Positions 35,120 to 43,978 of a DNA stretch of 64,000 nucleotides are shown in pieces. The notes beneath the pieces were generated by a model. It ran no database searches. It saw only the letters and a list, made by a program, of their open reading frames with translations, and had not been told where the DNA came from. Source of the DNA: DATLWN01 sp963764315 (GTDB lineage Bacteria; Pseudomonadota; Zetaproteobacteria; Mariprofundales; Mariprofundaceae). Made by a program: the position numbers and the translations under genes. How positions within the stretch are numbered: the stretch's first letter is position 1; every line of letters begins with the position of its first letter. Location: positions 310,001 to 374,000 of the forward strand of contig CAVXSB010000002.1 in assembly GCA_963764315.1 (NCBI GenBank), given 5' to 3'.

Positions 35120-35640
35120 TGCGGCTGCTCGGCGTAGATCCCGGATCGCGGCATACCGGCGTCGGCATCATCGATGTCGATGGCGCCCGCATCACCCATG
35201 TGTACCACGAGGTCATCCATACCGGAGAAGGCACGCTGGGTCAGAAACTGCACATCCTGTTCCGTCGCCTGCAGACAGTCATCGCCGAATACCATCCCCT
35301 CTCCGTCGGTATGGAGGATGTGTTCGTGGCCAAAAACGCCGCCTCCGCCCTGAAGCTCGGGCAGGCGCGGGGCGCCCTGATCGCCGCCTGCGCCGATGCG
35401 GGGCTCGACGTCACGCCCTACTCGCCCACCGCCGTCAAGCAGGCCGTCGTCGGCTTCGGACGCGCCGACAAGGCCCAGATCCAGCACATGGTGCAACTGC
35501 TCCTGAAGCCCGCGACCAAGCCGGCCGAGGATGCCGCCGATGCCCTTGCAGTTGCCATCTGCCATGCCCATCATAGCCGCATGCAAACGATCTCCGACCA
35601 GCCCCGCACCGGGCGCTCCATACGGCGGATTCGGCCGTGA
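35119..35640 (+). CDS. ruvC: crossover junction endodeoxyribonuclease RuvC
   Basis: Holliday-junction resolvase of 173 aa with an RNase H fold. Catalytic acids are evident: Asp7 in LLGVDPGSRHTG, Glu in VGMEDVFVAKN, and the paired aspartates in PAEDAADALAVAICHAH. It acts as a dimer with RuvAB. Translationally coupled to yebC (TGATG) and to ruvA (GTGA). Confidence 0.97.
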   Translation: MRLLGVDPGSRHTGVGIIDVDGARITHVYHEVIHTGEGTLGQKLHILFRRLQTVIAEYHPLSVGMEDVFVAKNAASALKLGQARGALIAACADAGLDVTPYSPTAVKQAVVGFGRADKAQIQHMVQLLLKPATKPAEDAADALAVAICHAHHSRMQTISDQPRTGRSIRRIRP

Positions 35641-36212
35641 TCGGCTGGCTCTCCGGCACGGTGCGGCAGCTCGATCCTGTCGGCATCGTCCTGCTCGATA
35701 CCGGCGGCGTCGGCTACGAAATCCACCTGAGCATGCAGACCCTGTGCGGCCTGCAGACGGACGAAAATGCCGAGTTGTTCATCCACACGCATGTGCGGGA
35801 GGACCAGATCACGCTGTTCGGCTTCACATCGCCCAAGGAGCGCGCCCTGTTCCGACGCCTGACGTCGGTGTCCGGCATCGGTGCCCGCCTGGGGCTGAAC
35901 CTGATGTCCGGCATGCCCATCGATGAGCTGGTGCGCGCCATCGAGCACGGCGACGATGTCGCCATCGCCCGCACCCCGGGCATCGGCAAGAAGACGGCGC
36001 AGCGCCTGATCCTGGAACTGCGCGGCAAACTCGAGGGGCACGATGTGGCAGGCACCCCCGCGCAATCGACGGATGGCGCCGCCGAGGATGTACGCTCCGC
36101 CCTGATCAACCTCGGCTACAGGCCGGCGCAGATCGATCCGGCCATCACCCAGGCCGGAACGCATGCGGATTTCGAATCGCTGTTCCGCGCCGTATTGAAG
36201 GCCATGGGGTGA
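35637..36212 (+). CDS. ruvA: Holliday junction branch migration complex subunit RuvA
   Basis: Junction-binding protein of 191 aa. Domain I is the OB fold (MIGWLSGTVRQLD; the HTHVREDQITLFGF strand). Domain II has two helix-hairpin-helix motifs (LTSVSGIGARLGLNL and ARTPGIGKKTAQRLI). The flexible C-terminal domain III (EDVRSALINLGYRPAQID) contacts RuvB. GTG start overlapping ruvC; its stop overlaps the ruvB start by the same GTGA device. Confidence 0.96.
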   Translation: MIGWLSGTVRQLDPVGIVLLDTGGVGYEIHLSMQTLCGLQTDENAELFIHTHVREDQITLFGFTSPKERALFRRLTSVSGIGARLGLNLMSGMPIDELVRAIEHGDDVAIARTPGIGKKTAQRLILELRGKLEGHDVAGTPAQSTDGAAEDVRSALINLGYRPAQIDPAITQAGTHADFESLFRAVLKAMG

Positions 36213-37249
36213 GCATGCAGCCCGAGGATGCCGAGCGGCTGATCGCCGCCGAAACCCTGGCCGAGGATCCCTGGGATGCGGCGCTGAGGCCCAAACGCCT
36301 CGACGACTATATCGGCCAGGCCAAGATCCGGGACAACCTGTCCGTGTTCATCCGCGCCGCAGGCAAGCGCGGGGAGTCGCTCGACCACGTGCTGCTGTAC
36401 GGTCCGCCGGGACTCGGCAAGACGACGCTGGCTCATATCGTCGCCCACGAGATGGGCGTGCAGATCCGCGCCACCTCCGGCCCTGTCATCGAGCGCCCCG
36501 GCGACCTGGCGGCCATGCTGACCAATCTCGAGCCCGGCGATGTGCTGTTCATCGACGAGATTCATCGCCTTAGCCCACAGGTCGAGGAAATCCTCTACCC
36601 GGCCATGGAGGACTTCCAGCTGGACATCATCATCGGCCAGGGCCCGGCCGCCCGCTCGATCAAGATGGACCTGCCCCCGTTCACGCTGGTCGGCGCCACC
36701 ACGCGCGCCGGCATGCTGACCAACCCGCTGCGCGACCGTTTCGGCGTCATCCTGCGCCTGGAGTTCTACAGCCAGCAGGAACTGGCGCGCATCGTCAGCC
36801 GCTCAGCCTCGCTGCTCGGCATCGACGCCACCGAGGACGGTTCCCTGGAGATCGCCCGCCGCTCCCGCGGCACACCGCGTATCGCCAACCGCCTGCTGCG
36901 CCGCGTACGCGACTTCGCCGAGGTGGAGCATGGCGGCGTCATCGACCGACAGGTGGCCGACCAGGCGCTGGCACGCCTTGAGGTAGACACCCTGGGCCTG
37001 GACCAGATGGACCGCCGCCTCTTGGTCACGCTGATCGACAAGTACGGCGGCGGCCCGGCCGGACTGGATACGCTGGCCTCGTCGATCTCGGAAGACGCCG
37101 AAACCATCGAGGACGTGCTCGAGCCCTTTCTGATCCAGGAGGGCCTGATCGCCCGCACCCCGCGCGGGCGGGTGGCCACGCCACTGGCCTACAGCCATAT
37201 GGAACGGCAGCTGCCGGAAGGGACGAACGCGCAGGGCCGGCTGATATGA
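36209..37249 (+). CDS. ruvB: Holliday junction branch migration ATPase RuvB
   Basis: AAA+ motor of 346 aa. The N-terminal RPKRLDDYIGQ block is followed by Walker A (GPPGLGKTTLAH), Walker B (LFIDEIHRL), sensor and arginine-finger region (GATTRAGMLTNPLRDRFG), and the C-terminal winged helix (GLIARTPRGRVAT). GTG 36209 overlaps the ruvA stop; ATG 36215, two codons in, is the alternative start. Coupled to ybgC downstream by ATGA. Confidence 0.97.
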   Translation: MSMQPEDAERLIAAETLAEDPWDAALRPKRLDDYIGQAKIRDNLSVFIRAAGKRGESLDHVLLYGPPGLGKTTLAHIVAHEMGVQIRATSGPVIERPGDLAAMLTNLEPGDVLFIDEIHRLSPQVEEILYPAMEDFQLDIIIGQGPAARSIKMDLPPFTLVGATTRAGMLTNPLRDRFGVILRLEFYSQQELARIVSRSASLLGIDATEDGSLEIARRSRGTPRIANRLLRRVRDFAEVEHGGVIDRQVADQALARLEVDTLGLDQMDRRLLVTLIDKYGGGPAGLDTLASSISEDAETIEDVLEPFLIQEGLIARTPRGRVATPLAYSHMERQLPEGTNAQGRLI

Positions 37250-37683
37250 CCGCCTTCAGCCACACGCTGCCGCTGCGCATCTACTACGAGGACACCGACC
37301 ACGGCGGCGTCGTCTATTACGCCAACTATCTCAAATACATGGAGCGCGGCCGCACCGAGTTCCTGCGCGCCGGCGGCATCGAGCTCGATGCGCTGGAGGC
37401 CGAAACGGGGGCGATGTTCGCCGTCACCGAGGCTCATGTGCGTTATCACCTGCCCGCCCGCTTCAACGATGCGCTCGTCGTCGAGAGCACCCTGACCGAG
37501 ATGCGCGGGGCCAGGCTATCGTTCCGCCAGCTCGTCCGGCGTACCGTCGACGGAACGCTGCTGGTCGAGGCGGACATCCACCTGGCCTGCATCGACCGCC
37601 AGGGCAAGGCCAAGCGCATCCCCGTATCGGTCAAGGCGGTGGTGCGCATCCATCTGACATCCCAAGCGAAGGAGCAACCATGA
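37246..37683 (+). CDS. ybgC: acyl-CoA thioesterase YbgC
   Basis: Hot-dog-fold thioesterase of 145 aa. The catalytic block is YEDTDHGGVVYYANYLKYMERGRTE (read as two adjacent parts), with the conserved Asp and the Tyr/His surroundings of the 4HBT family. It belongs to the Tol-Pal locus in most gammaproteobacteria and is thought to act on acyl-CoA or acyl-ACP at the inner membrane, linking phospholipid metabolism to Tol-Pal. Overlaps ruvB by four bases and precedes tolQ. Confidence 0.94.
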   Translation: MTAFSHTLPLRIYYEDTDHGGVVYYANYLKYMERGRTEFLRAGGIELDALEAETGAMFAVTEAHVRYHLPARFNDALVVESTLTEMRGARLSFRQLVRRTVDGTLLVEADIHLACIDRQGKAKRIPVSVKAVVRIHLTSQAKEQP

Positions 37684-38372
37684 CCCAGGATCTCTCGGTA
37701 TGGGCCCTGATCCTCAATGCCAGCATCGTCGTCAAGGGGGTACTGCTGCTGCTCATCCTGCTGTCGATGACGTCGTGGGCGATCATGGTCAACAAATGGC
37801 GGTTGTACAGCCGTACGCGCGGCCAGGCCGAGAGCTTCGCCTCCGCCTTCTGGGGTGGCTCGGACATGGACACGGTGCTGGCCAGCATCCCGCAGCGCTA
37901 CCCGGACAGCGCCCTGCCGAACATCTTCCAGTCCGGCTACCGCGAGTTCATGCGCCAGAGGCGGGATCAGACCCAGTCCCAGTCGGAGAAGAAGATCATC
38001 GCCGCCGGCGGCCTCGACGGCATCCGCCGCGCCCTGGATGCGGCGTTCTCGCGCGAGATCGAGCGCCTGTCACGCCACCTGGCCTTCCTGGCCACGGTCG
38101 GCTCCACCGCCCCCTTCATCGGCCTGTTCGGCACCGTCTGGGGCATCATCAATGCCTTCCAGGCCATCGGCCTGACGCACAACACCTCGCTGGCGGCCGT
38201 CGCCCCCGGCATCGCCGAGGCACTGATCACCACCGCCTTCGGCCTGGTGGCGGCGATCCCGGCCGTTGTCGCCTACAACAAGTTCACCGCCGATCTCAAA
38301 CGCATGGCCAGCGGCATGGAACAGTTCTCATCCGAGTTCCTGAACATCGTCGCCCGCCATCTGAAGGACTGA
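37680..38372 (+). CDS. tolQ: Tol-Pal system inner-membrane protein TolQ
   Basis: MotA/TolQ/ExbB proton-channel protein of 230 aa. Three transmembrane segments are visible: residues about 12-35 (ILNASIVVKGVLLLLILLSM), and the pair near 135-155 and 170-195 (FLATVGSTAPFIGLFGTVWG; ALITTAFGLVAAIPAVVAYN). The conserved Thr/Pro channel residues are included. With TolR it energises TolA to pull the outer membrane inward during division. ATGA overlap with ybgC. Confidence 0.97.
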   Translation: MTQDLSVWALILNASIVVKGVLLLLILLSMTSWAIMVNKWRLYSRTRGQAESFASAFWGGSDMDTVLASIPQRYPDSALPNIFQSGYREFMRQRRDQTQSQSEKKIIAAGGLDGIRRALDAAFSREIERLSRHLAFLATVGSTAPFIGLFGTVWGIINAFQAIGLTHNTSLAAVAPGIAEALITTAFGLVAAIPAVVAYNKFTADLKRMASGMEQFSSEFLNIVARHLKD

Positions 38373-38375
38373 GCC

Positions 38376-38792
38376 ATGTGGGCCGGACAAAGTCGCTGGG
38401 ACAAGGGCATGGAGCCGATGGGCGAGATCAACGTCACACCGCTCGTCGACGTCATGCTGGTGCTGTTGATCATCTTCATGATCACCGCCCCGCTGTTGAG
38501 CCAGGGCGTCAATGTCGACCTGCCGCAGGCCGATAGCCCGCCGATGCAGCAGAACACCGAACCGCTGGTACTGACGGTAAAGCGGGACGGGCGCATCTTC
38601 CTGCAGCGGCACGAGATATCCCTATCCCAGTTGGCCCCGCGCATCCGGGCCATCCGCGCACAGAAACCGGGGCTGCCGGTGTTCGTGCGCGGCGATGGCA
38701 AGACGCCATATGAGAACGTGGCAAGGGTGTTGAGTACGCTGGAGCGGGCCAATATCCAGAAGGTCGGCCTTGTCACCGAGCCACACCGCTGA
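38376..38792 (+). CDS. tolR: Tol-Pal system protein TolR
   Basis: ExbD/TolR-family protein of 138 aa with one transmembrane helix (residues about 19-38, TPLVDVMLVLLIIFMITAPL). This helix carries the essential protonatable aspartate Asp24. A periplasmic domain follows. It couples the proton gradient with TolQ. Its 3' end overlaps the tolA start by 23 bases. Confidence 0.96.
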   Translation: MWAGQSRWDKGMEPMGEINVTPLVDVMLVLLIIFMITAPLLSQGVNVDLPQADSPPMQQNTEPLVLTVKRDGRIFLQRHEISLSQLAPRIRAIRAQKPGLPVFVRGDGKTPYENVARVLSTLERANIQKVGLVTEPHR

Positions 38793-39540
38793 TCCCCATG
38801 CGGACCCCGCGGAGCTGCGCGGCCTGGATTTCCTGGTCTCAGTGCTCGTGCACGCGCTTATCGTCGGCATCATTGCCGCCCTGGCGATGTGGGAGGTTCA
38901 CCGCACCCCGGAGCCTTTGCAACGCATCCAGGTCAGCATGATCACGCCGGCCGAGCTGGATCGCCTGCTCCGCCACGCCGCAAGGCCAAAGCCGAAACCG
39001 CACGAGAAGCCCAAACCGGTACCGAAGACGCATGTGCGGCCGAAGCCGAAGATGGCGATGCCCCGCCCGGAAACGCGTCATACCGAACGCCCGACGCCAA
39101 CCCCGGCAAAGCAGGCCGCGAAGGCCCATGCCAAACCCGAGCAAGCGTTCGATCCCTTCGCACCGCTGGAGTCCAAGGATAATCGCAGCACCGCCCCCAC
39201 CCCCACGCAGCACAGTGCCCTGGCGAACATGCAGATGCAGCAATTGTCCAAGCAGGAGATCAACCGCTACATCGCCATTATCCTGGCGGCGGTGAAGCAG
39301 CACTGGAAGGTGCCGCTGAGCCTCGGGCATGTGAGCAACCCCCTGGTGGAGCTCAAACTCAACCCGGACGGCAGTGTCGCCTCGATCGTCATCCTCGAGA
39401 GCTCGGGAAATCCGGCCCTGGATGCCTCGCTGAGCCATGCCATCGAGGCCGCTGCACCCTTCCAACTGCCGGCCAAGCAATTCGAAGCCTTCCGCGACCT
39501 AAAGATCCGTTTTGTCCCTCTCGTCAATCAGCAATCGTAA
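38770..39540 (+). CDS. tolA: TolA-type protein, short and TonB-like
   Basis: Protein of 256 aa. A single N-terminal transmembrane helix (LVSVLVHALIVGIIAALAMW) precedes a Lys/Pro-rich linker (PKPKPHEKPKPVPKTHV and on), instead of the long Ala/Lys coiled coil of E. coli TolA (421 aa). A compact C-terminal domain (QEINRYIAIILAAVKQHWKVP ... PDGSVASIVILESSGNPALD) resembles the TolA/TonB C-terminal fold. The start is TTG at 38770, inside tolR, with AGAAGG seven bases upstream; no ATG or GTG precedes the membrane helix. Gene order makes TolA the right call. Confidence 0.9.
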   Translation: MSPSHTADPHADPAELRGLDFLVSVLVHALIVGIIAALAMWEVHRTPEPLQRIQVSMITPAELDRLLRHAARPKPKPHEKPKPVPKTHVRPKPKMAMPRPETRHTERPTPTPAKQAAKAHAKPEQAFDPFAPLESKDNRSTAPTPTQHSALANMQMQQLSKQEINRYIAIILAAVKQHWKVPLSLGHVSNPLVELKLNPDGSVASIVILESSGNPALDASLSHAIEAAAPFQLPAKQFEAFRDLKIRFVPLVNQQS

Positions 39541-39577
39541 CTTGTAAGCGGGCGGATGCAGCGCTAGAAAGCGTGCC

Positions 39578-40855
39578 ATGCGCATTATCGCCACCCTGCT
39601 CTGCCTCATGGCCCTCGGCACATGCCAGCAGGCCGCCGCCGCCGAATTTTCCATCTACCAGTCCGGATACAAGCCGCTTCAGATCGCCTGGGCCATCGAC
39701 GCCGACACGTCGATGCATGTGCAGTCGCAGCAGCTGCACGACATCGTCGAGAACGACCTCGTCTCCAGCCAGTCTTTCACAGCCCTGAACCCCCTGAGCT
39801 TCCTGGATACCGCCGCCGATGCCTGGAGCCATGTGCAATACGACGACTGGCGCCTGATCGGCGCCGACGTGCTGACACTGTGCCGGCTGACGCCGGCGGC
39901 CGGCGGCTGGAAGGCCGAGGTGCAGGTACACGATCCGTTCCGAAACAAGCTCTTGGCCTCCTCGAGCTTCACGGCCCCGAGTGACGGACTGCGGCCGCTG
40001 GCGCACCGTATCTCCGACTTCATCTACCAGACCGTGCTCGGCATCCCCGGCTATTTCGGCTCACATATCCTGTACGTGAGCAAGACCGGCAAACACTCCG
40101 AACTCGTGTATATGGACCAGGACGGAGCCAACAAGCAGGTCGTGGCCCGAAACTTCTCCATTCTGCTGTCCCCCGACTGGTCGCCCGACGGCGGCTCCGT
40201 GGCCCTGAACACCTATATCGGAGACCGGCCGCGCCTGGAGATTTTCAACCTGCATACCGGCAGCCGCATGACCTTCGCCGACTTCCAGGGCCTGAACAGC
40301 ACCCCCGCCTTCTCCCCGGACGGCCGCTATATCGCCGCCACGCTGTCTCACAGGGGAGAGCCCGGCATCTACATCTACGATCTGGAAACGAAGAGCTGGC
40401 GCGCGTTCACGCACAGCGATAACAATAGCAGCATCGACACCTCGCCCACATGGTCTCCCGATGGCAAATGGATCGCCTTCACGAGCAACCGCGATGGTTC
40501 GCCACAGATCTACCGCAAGAGCCTGGAGACGGGAGATGTGCATCGCGTCAGCCTTGTCGGCAGCTACAACACTTCCCCGGCCTGGTCGCCACGGGGGGAT
40601 CGCATTGCCATGATCTCCCTGAAGAAATGGGAATATGCCGTTACCACCGTCAATGTCGACGGCAGCGACATCCGTTATCTGGCCACCGGCAGGCAGGTGG
40701 AATCCCCGGCCTGGTCGCCGAACGGGCAGATGCTGATTTACGACGGCATCGATCAGGGCTTGCGTCGTCTGTACATGGTTCCAAGCTGGGGCGGGCAACC
40801 GCAGGCCGTCACCCCCGCCAACGAGGACGCCTCCGATCCGGCCTGGTCCCGCTAG
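39578..40855 (+). CDS. tolB: Tol-Pal system periplasmic protein TolB
   Basis: Periplasmic protein of 425 aa. The signal peptide is cleaved near CQQAAAAEF (residue about 20). An N-terminal alpha/beta domain follows, then a six-bladed beta-propeller whose WSPDG-type repeats are plain (SPDWSPDGGSVALN, AFSPDGRYIAATLS, TWSPDGKWIAFTSNRDG, AWSPRGDRIAM, AWSPNGQMLIYDG). It binds Pal and TolA. Follows tolA by 37 bases; pal has its own promoter overlapping the tolB stop. Confidence 0.96.
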   Translation: MRIIATLLCLMALGTCQQAAAAEFSIYQSGYKPLQIAWAIDADTSMHVQSQQLHDIVENDLVSSQSFTALNPLSFLDTAADAWSHVQYDDWRLIGADVLTLCRLTPAAGGWKAEVQVHDPFRNKLLASSSFTAPSDGLRPLAHRISDFIYQTVLGIPGYFGSHILYVSKTGKHSELVYMDQDGANKQVVARNFSILLSPDWSPDGGSVALNTYIGDRPRLEIFNLHTGSRMTFADFQGLNSTPAFSPDGRYIAATLSHRGEPGIYIYDLETKSWRAFTHSDNNSSIDTSPTWSPDGKWIAFTSNRDGSPQIYRKSLETGDVHRVSLVGSYNTSPAWSPRGDRIAMISLKKWEYAVTTVNVDGSDIRYLATGRQVESPAWSPNGQMLIYDGIDQGLRRLYMVPSWGGQPQAVTPANEDASDPAWSR

Positions 40856-40880
40856 ACAACGACCAGAGGCCATCTATAAT
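40853..40880 (+). promoter_or_regulatory. sigma-70 promoter of pal
   Basis: TAGACA (40853-40858, overlapping the tolB stop) and a perfect TATAAT (40875-40880) are separated by 16 bases. The pal start lies about 64 bases downstream. This allows Pal to be made in excess of TolB, as in other species. Confidence 0.75.
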
Positions 40881-40943
40881 CGCCGCTAAACTCGTTCATA
40901 TTCGGCCTTTTGGCAGCTGAACGAAAATCACGGAGGGAAGCTG

Positions 40944-41429
40944 ATGCGTTCCAATCATTTCAAGCTGGCAACGGTCCTATGCGTTGCGGCCGGTCTGTTC
41001 ATGGCCGGATGTGCCAAGAAGGAGCAGGTGCTCGAGTCCAGCAGCAACAAGCCTGCCGAGACCCAGAGCGTGCAGCCGGTGCAGCAGGCTGTCGCCAAGC
41101 CGTCCACCAATTCTGCGTATTTCGCATTCGACAAGTCCGCGCTGGATGAGGCCGCTCAGGCGACCCTGAATGCAAATGCCGAGTGGCTCGTAGCCAACCC
41201 CAGCGTCAATATCACCGTCGAGGGCAACTGCGACCAGCGCGGCACCCGCGAGTACAACCTGGCACTGGGCCAGCGCCGCGCTAATTCCGTGCGTGACTAT
41301 CTGGAGCAGCACGGCGTTGCCGCCAGCCGCATCCAGACGATCTCCTACGGCAAGGAGCGTCCGCGCTGCAAGGGCACCGGCAAGGCCTGCTGGGCCCAGA
41401 ACCGCCGCGCGGATATCGTCACCCGCTAA
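40944..41429 (+). CDS. pal: peptidoglycan-associated lipoprotein Pal
   Basis: Outer-membrane lipoprotein of 161 aa. The lipobox FMAGC gives lipidation at Cys22. An Asn/Gln/Ser-rich linker leads to an OmpA-like peptidoglycan-binding domain (VYFAFDKS-type start read here as AYFAFDKSALDEAA; VEGNCDQRGTREYNLALGQRRA; ending QNRRADI). It has its own promoter and a strong terminator. The usual downstream cpoB/ybgF gene is absent at this place. Confidence 0.96.
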   Translation: MRSNHFKLATVLCVAAGLFMAGCAKKEQVLESSSNKPAETQSVQPVQQAVAKPSTNSAYFAFDKSALDEAAQATLNANAEWLVANPSVNITVEGNCDQRGTREYNLALGQRRANSVRDYLEQHGVAASRIQTISYGKERPRCKGTGKACWAQNRRADIVTR

Positions 41430-41450
41430 TCCCTCGTATGTCGAGGCTGA

Positions 41451-41492
41451 CTGGCGGCCATCGGTGCTTCCGATGGCCGCCAGTTTCATTTT
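41451..41492 (+). terminator. strong rho-independent terminator after pal
   Basis: A 14-bp perfect stem (CTGGCGGCCATCGG with its complement) and a five-base loop (TGCTT) are followed by TTTCATTTT. It ends the tol-pal unit. Confidence 0.92.
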
Positions 41493-41532
41493 GCGTCCCC
41501 TGCTGAACGCAGGCGGGCAAGGAGCATAGGCC

Positions 41533-42196
41533 ATCATCCCGACGCCATCGGTCCGCATTCATGAGATCTACGACAGCATCCAGGGCGAGAGCACCCTGGC
41601 CGGCATGCCGTGCACACTGGTGCGACTGGCCGGCTGCCCGCTTCGCTGCCGCTATTGCGACACGCCCCAGGCATGGTCTTTCGAACGAGGGTCGCCGATG
41701 ACGATCGACGCCGTCGTGGCCGATGTTCGTGCAGCGGGATCGACCGCTTGTGCTCGTCAGCGGCGGCGAACCGCTGGCCCAGCCGGCCTGCCAGGATCTG
41801 CTCGCCGCGCTGGTACAAACCGGACGCATCATTCAGCTCGAAACCTCCGGAGCCTTCGATATCAGCGGCATCCCCAAAGGCGTCCGCCGCATCCTCGATG
41901 TAAAGACCCCCGACAGCGGTGAATGCGAGGCAAACCTGGAAAGCAACTTCGGCGGACTGCGCGACGGGGACGAGATCAAGTTTGTCATCACAAGCCAGGC
42001 CGATTACCACTGGGCGCGCGATTGGCTGCGCCAACATGGGCTGTCGGATCTCGGGTTACCCGTTCTGTTCTCCCCCGCCTGGGGGGAACTTGCGGCGGAG
42101 CAGCTGGCTGCCTGGATACTCGAAGATGGCCTGCCCGTCCGTCTGCACCTGCAGCAGCACAAACATATCTGGGGCGGCGAGGCCAAGGGGGTATGA
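41533..42196 (+). pseudogene. queE: 7-carboxy-7-deazaguanine synthase, frameshifted and lacking a normal start
   Basis: Radical-SAM enzyme of the queuosine/preQ0 pathway. The first frame reads IHEIYDSIQGES and the cluster motif GCPLRCRYCDT (Cys-x3-Cys-x2-Cys) up to about 41735. A net +1 change there shifts to the next frame, which continues with RPLVLVSGGEPLAQPA, ETSGAFD, LDVKTPDSGE and LHLQQHKHIWG to the stop at 42196. There is no ATG, GTG or TTG between an upstream TAG (41527) and the conserved region; an ATC at 41533 sits eight bases after AAGGAG, exactly where a start would be. The stop overlaps the queC start, so the gene order is normal. Probable pseudogene or error-bearing sequence. 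Confidence 0.85.
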
Positions 42197-42873
42197 GTAC
42201 GGCCGTCGTGCTGCTCTCCGGCGGCCTGGATTCCAGCACCGCCCTCGCCTGGGCCATCAGGCGCCAGGGCTGGGCCTGTCACACCGTTGGCTTCGATTAC
42301 GGGCAACGCCATCGCATCGAGCTGACTGCAGCCGAGCACGTCGCCACCGCCCTCGGCGCCATCAGCCACCGCGTCATCGCTGTGGACCTCGCGTCCATCG
42401 GCGGCTCGGCGTTGACGGGCGACATCGCAGTGCCGAAGGATCAGGAACCGTCCGATGAGATTCCCATCACCTATGTGCCGGCGCGCAACCTGATCTTCCT
42501 CTCCCTGGCTGCGGCCCTGGCTGAAACGGTACAGGCGCAGCACCTGGTCATCGGTGCCAATATCGTCGATTATTCCGGCTATCCGGACTGCCGTCCGGAA
42601 TTCCTCGATGCCTTCATCCATGCCGCGAATCTTGGCACGCGAGCGGGGGCGGATGGCCACCCAATGCGAATCGCCGCACCGCTGATCCGACTCAAGAAAT
42701 CGGAGATCATCGCCCTCGGCCGGGAACTCGACCTGGATTACGGCCTGACCCGCTCCTGTTACGATCCCCGGCCGGACGGATCCCCCTGCGGGCATTGCGA
42801 TTCCTGCCGCTTCCGGCTACAGGGATTCTCCGAGCTGGGGCTTGCCGACCCCCTTTCCTACCCACCGGCCTGA
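42193..42873 (+). CDS. queC: 7-cyano-7-deazaguanine synthase
   Basis: Enzyme of 226 aa that converts 7-carboxy-7-deazaguanine to preQ0 using ATP and ammonia. The PP-loop SGGLDSSTALAWA is at the N-terminus, followed by DYGQRHRIEL and VPARNLIFLSLA. The C-terminal zinc-site cysteines are CYDPRPDGSPCGHCDSCRFR. It is intact. Overlaps the end of queE by four bases (ATGA). If queE is truly broken, this enzyme would have no substrate unless another QueE is encoded elsewhere. Confidence 0.95.
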   Translation: MSTAVVLLSGGLDSSTALAWAIRRQGWACHTVGFDYGQRHRIELTAAEHVATALGAISHRVIAVDLASIGGSALTGDIAVPKDQEPSDEIPITYVPARNLIFLSLAAALAETVQAQHLVIGANIVDYSGYPDCRPEFLDAFIHAANLGTRAGADGHPMRIAAPLIRLKKSEIIALGRELDLDYGLTRSCYDPRPDGSPCGHCDSCRFRLQGFSELGLADPLSYPPA

Positions 42874-42919
42874 GACTTTCCAAGCCTAGGCTAGATGTTA
42901 CAATGCTGGGCGGGGCGGA

Positions 42920-43978
42920 ATGATCATGGAGGCTTTATTGCAACAGGCGACCGGAATCCGTACCCATGCCCTGTGCGCGATCGGCATGATATTGATGCTG
43001 GGCGCATCCCCCAGCATCTACGCGGCCCCGGCCAAGTCCTCGAGCGTACCCGATCTTTCCATCTGGCGCCTACCGCCGACACCGACTGTGAAAGACACCC
43101 CGGTGGTGGATCTCGGGCGCCAGCTGTTCTTCGACCCCCGCCTCACTGGCAGCGATGCCATATCCTGTGCCCAATGCCACCTACCGGGGCTCGAGTACTC
43201 GGATGGGCGACCGCGGCCGATGCCGCAGCAGCTGACCCTGGGTCGCAATACCATCGCCCTAATCAACGTCGGCTACCGCAAAACCTTCTTCTGGGACGGA
43301 CGGGCGGATTCGCTGACCGCCGCCATCACCGGCCACCTGGCGGAGAGCGGCAGTTCGGCAAGCGAGCATCCCGGCCACGCCATCGTCGCCAACCTCTCCG
43401 CCCTGGGTGTCTATCGCCGGGCCTTTGCCCGCGTCTTCCACGCCAAGCACATCAACGTCCAGGAGATCGGCCAGGCCCTGGCCGCCTACCTGCAGACGCT
43501 GAGCGAAAGGGACACACCATTCGACCGCTGGATTAATGGCGATACCCATGCCCTGTCCGACGAGGCCAAGCAAGGCTTTGAGATCTTCACCTCGAAGGGT
43601 GGCTGCGTACGTTGTCATACCCCGCCCTATTTCAGTGACTTCCGTTTCCACAATATCGGCATGAACAGCATCGATCCCGGCCGCTACGAGGTGACAGGCA
43701 AGGCCGATGACCGCGGCGCCTTCCGAACCCCCGATCTGAGGCAGGTGGCGCGCACCGCACCGTATATGCACAACGGCAGCCTGCCGACGCTCGAAGCTGT
43801 CATCGACTTCTACAACAAGGGCGGCGATCGTCTGGACCCGTCCAACGAACTGAAGCCGATCAGTCTCAACGCCCACGAGCAACATGCGTTGCTGAAGTTC
43901 CTGTATTCACTGACCGATGAGCACCCCCACACCGAGCCTTTCCCGGTGTTACCGGCGGTTGGGCAAATGCCGCAGTAG
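42920..43978 (+). CDS. di-haem cytochrome c peroxidase / MauG family protein
   Basis: Periplasmic protein of 352 aa with an N-terminal signal sequence (hydrophobic to about residue 35, cleavage near IYAAP). The two haem c sites are CAQCH (83-87) and CVRCH (229-233). Further family blocks are LGRQLFFDPRLTGSD, FFWDGRADSL, and FRTPDLRQVARTAPYMHNGS with the distal methionine. It would reduce hydrogen peroxide with electrons from small c-type cytochromes, or act like MauG. Single gene, about 45 bases after queC. Confidence 0.9.
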   Translation: MIMEALLQQATGIRTHALCAIGMILMLGASPSIYAAPAKSSSVPDLSIWRLPPTPTVKDTPVVDLGRQLFFDPRLTGSDAISCAQCHLPGLEYSDGRPRPMPQQLTLGRNTIALINVGYRKTFFWDGRADSLTAAITGHLAESGSSASEHPGHAIVANLSALGVYRRAFARVFHAKHINVQEIGQALAAYLQTLSERDTPFDRWINGDTHALSDEAKQGFEIFTSKGGCVRCHTPPYFSDFRFHNIGMNSIDPGRYEVTGKADDRGAFRTPDLRQVARTAPYMHNGSLPTLEAVIDFYNKGGDRLDPSNELKPISLNAHEQHALLKFLYSLTDEHPHTEPFPVLPAVGQMPQ

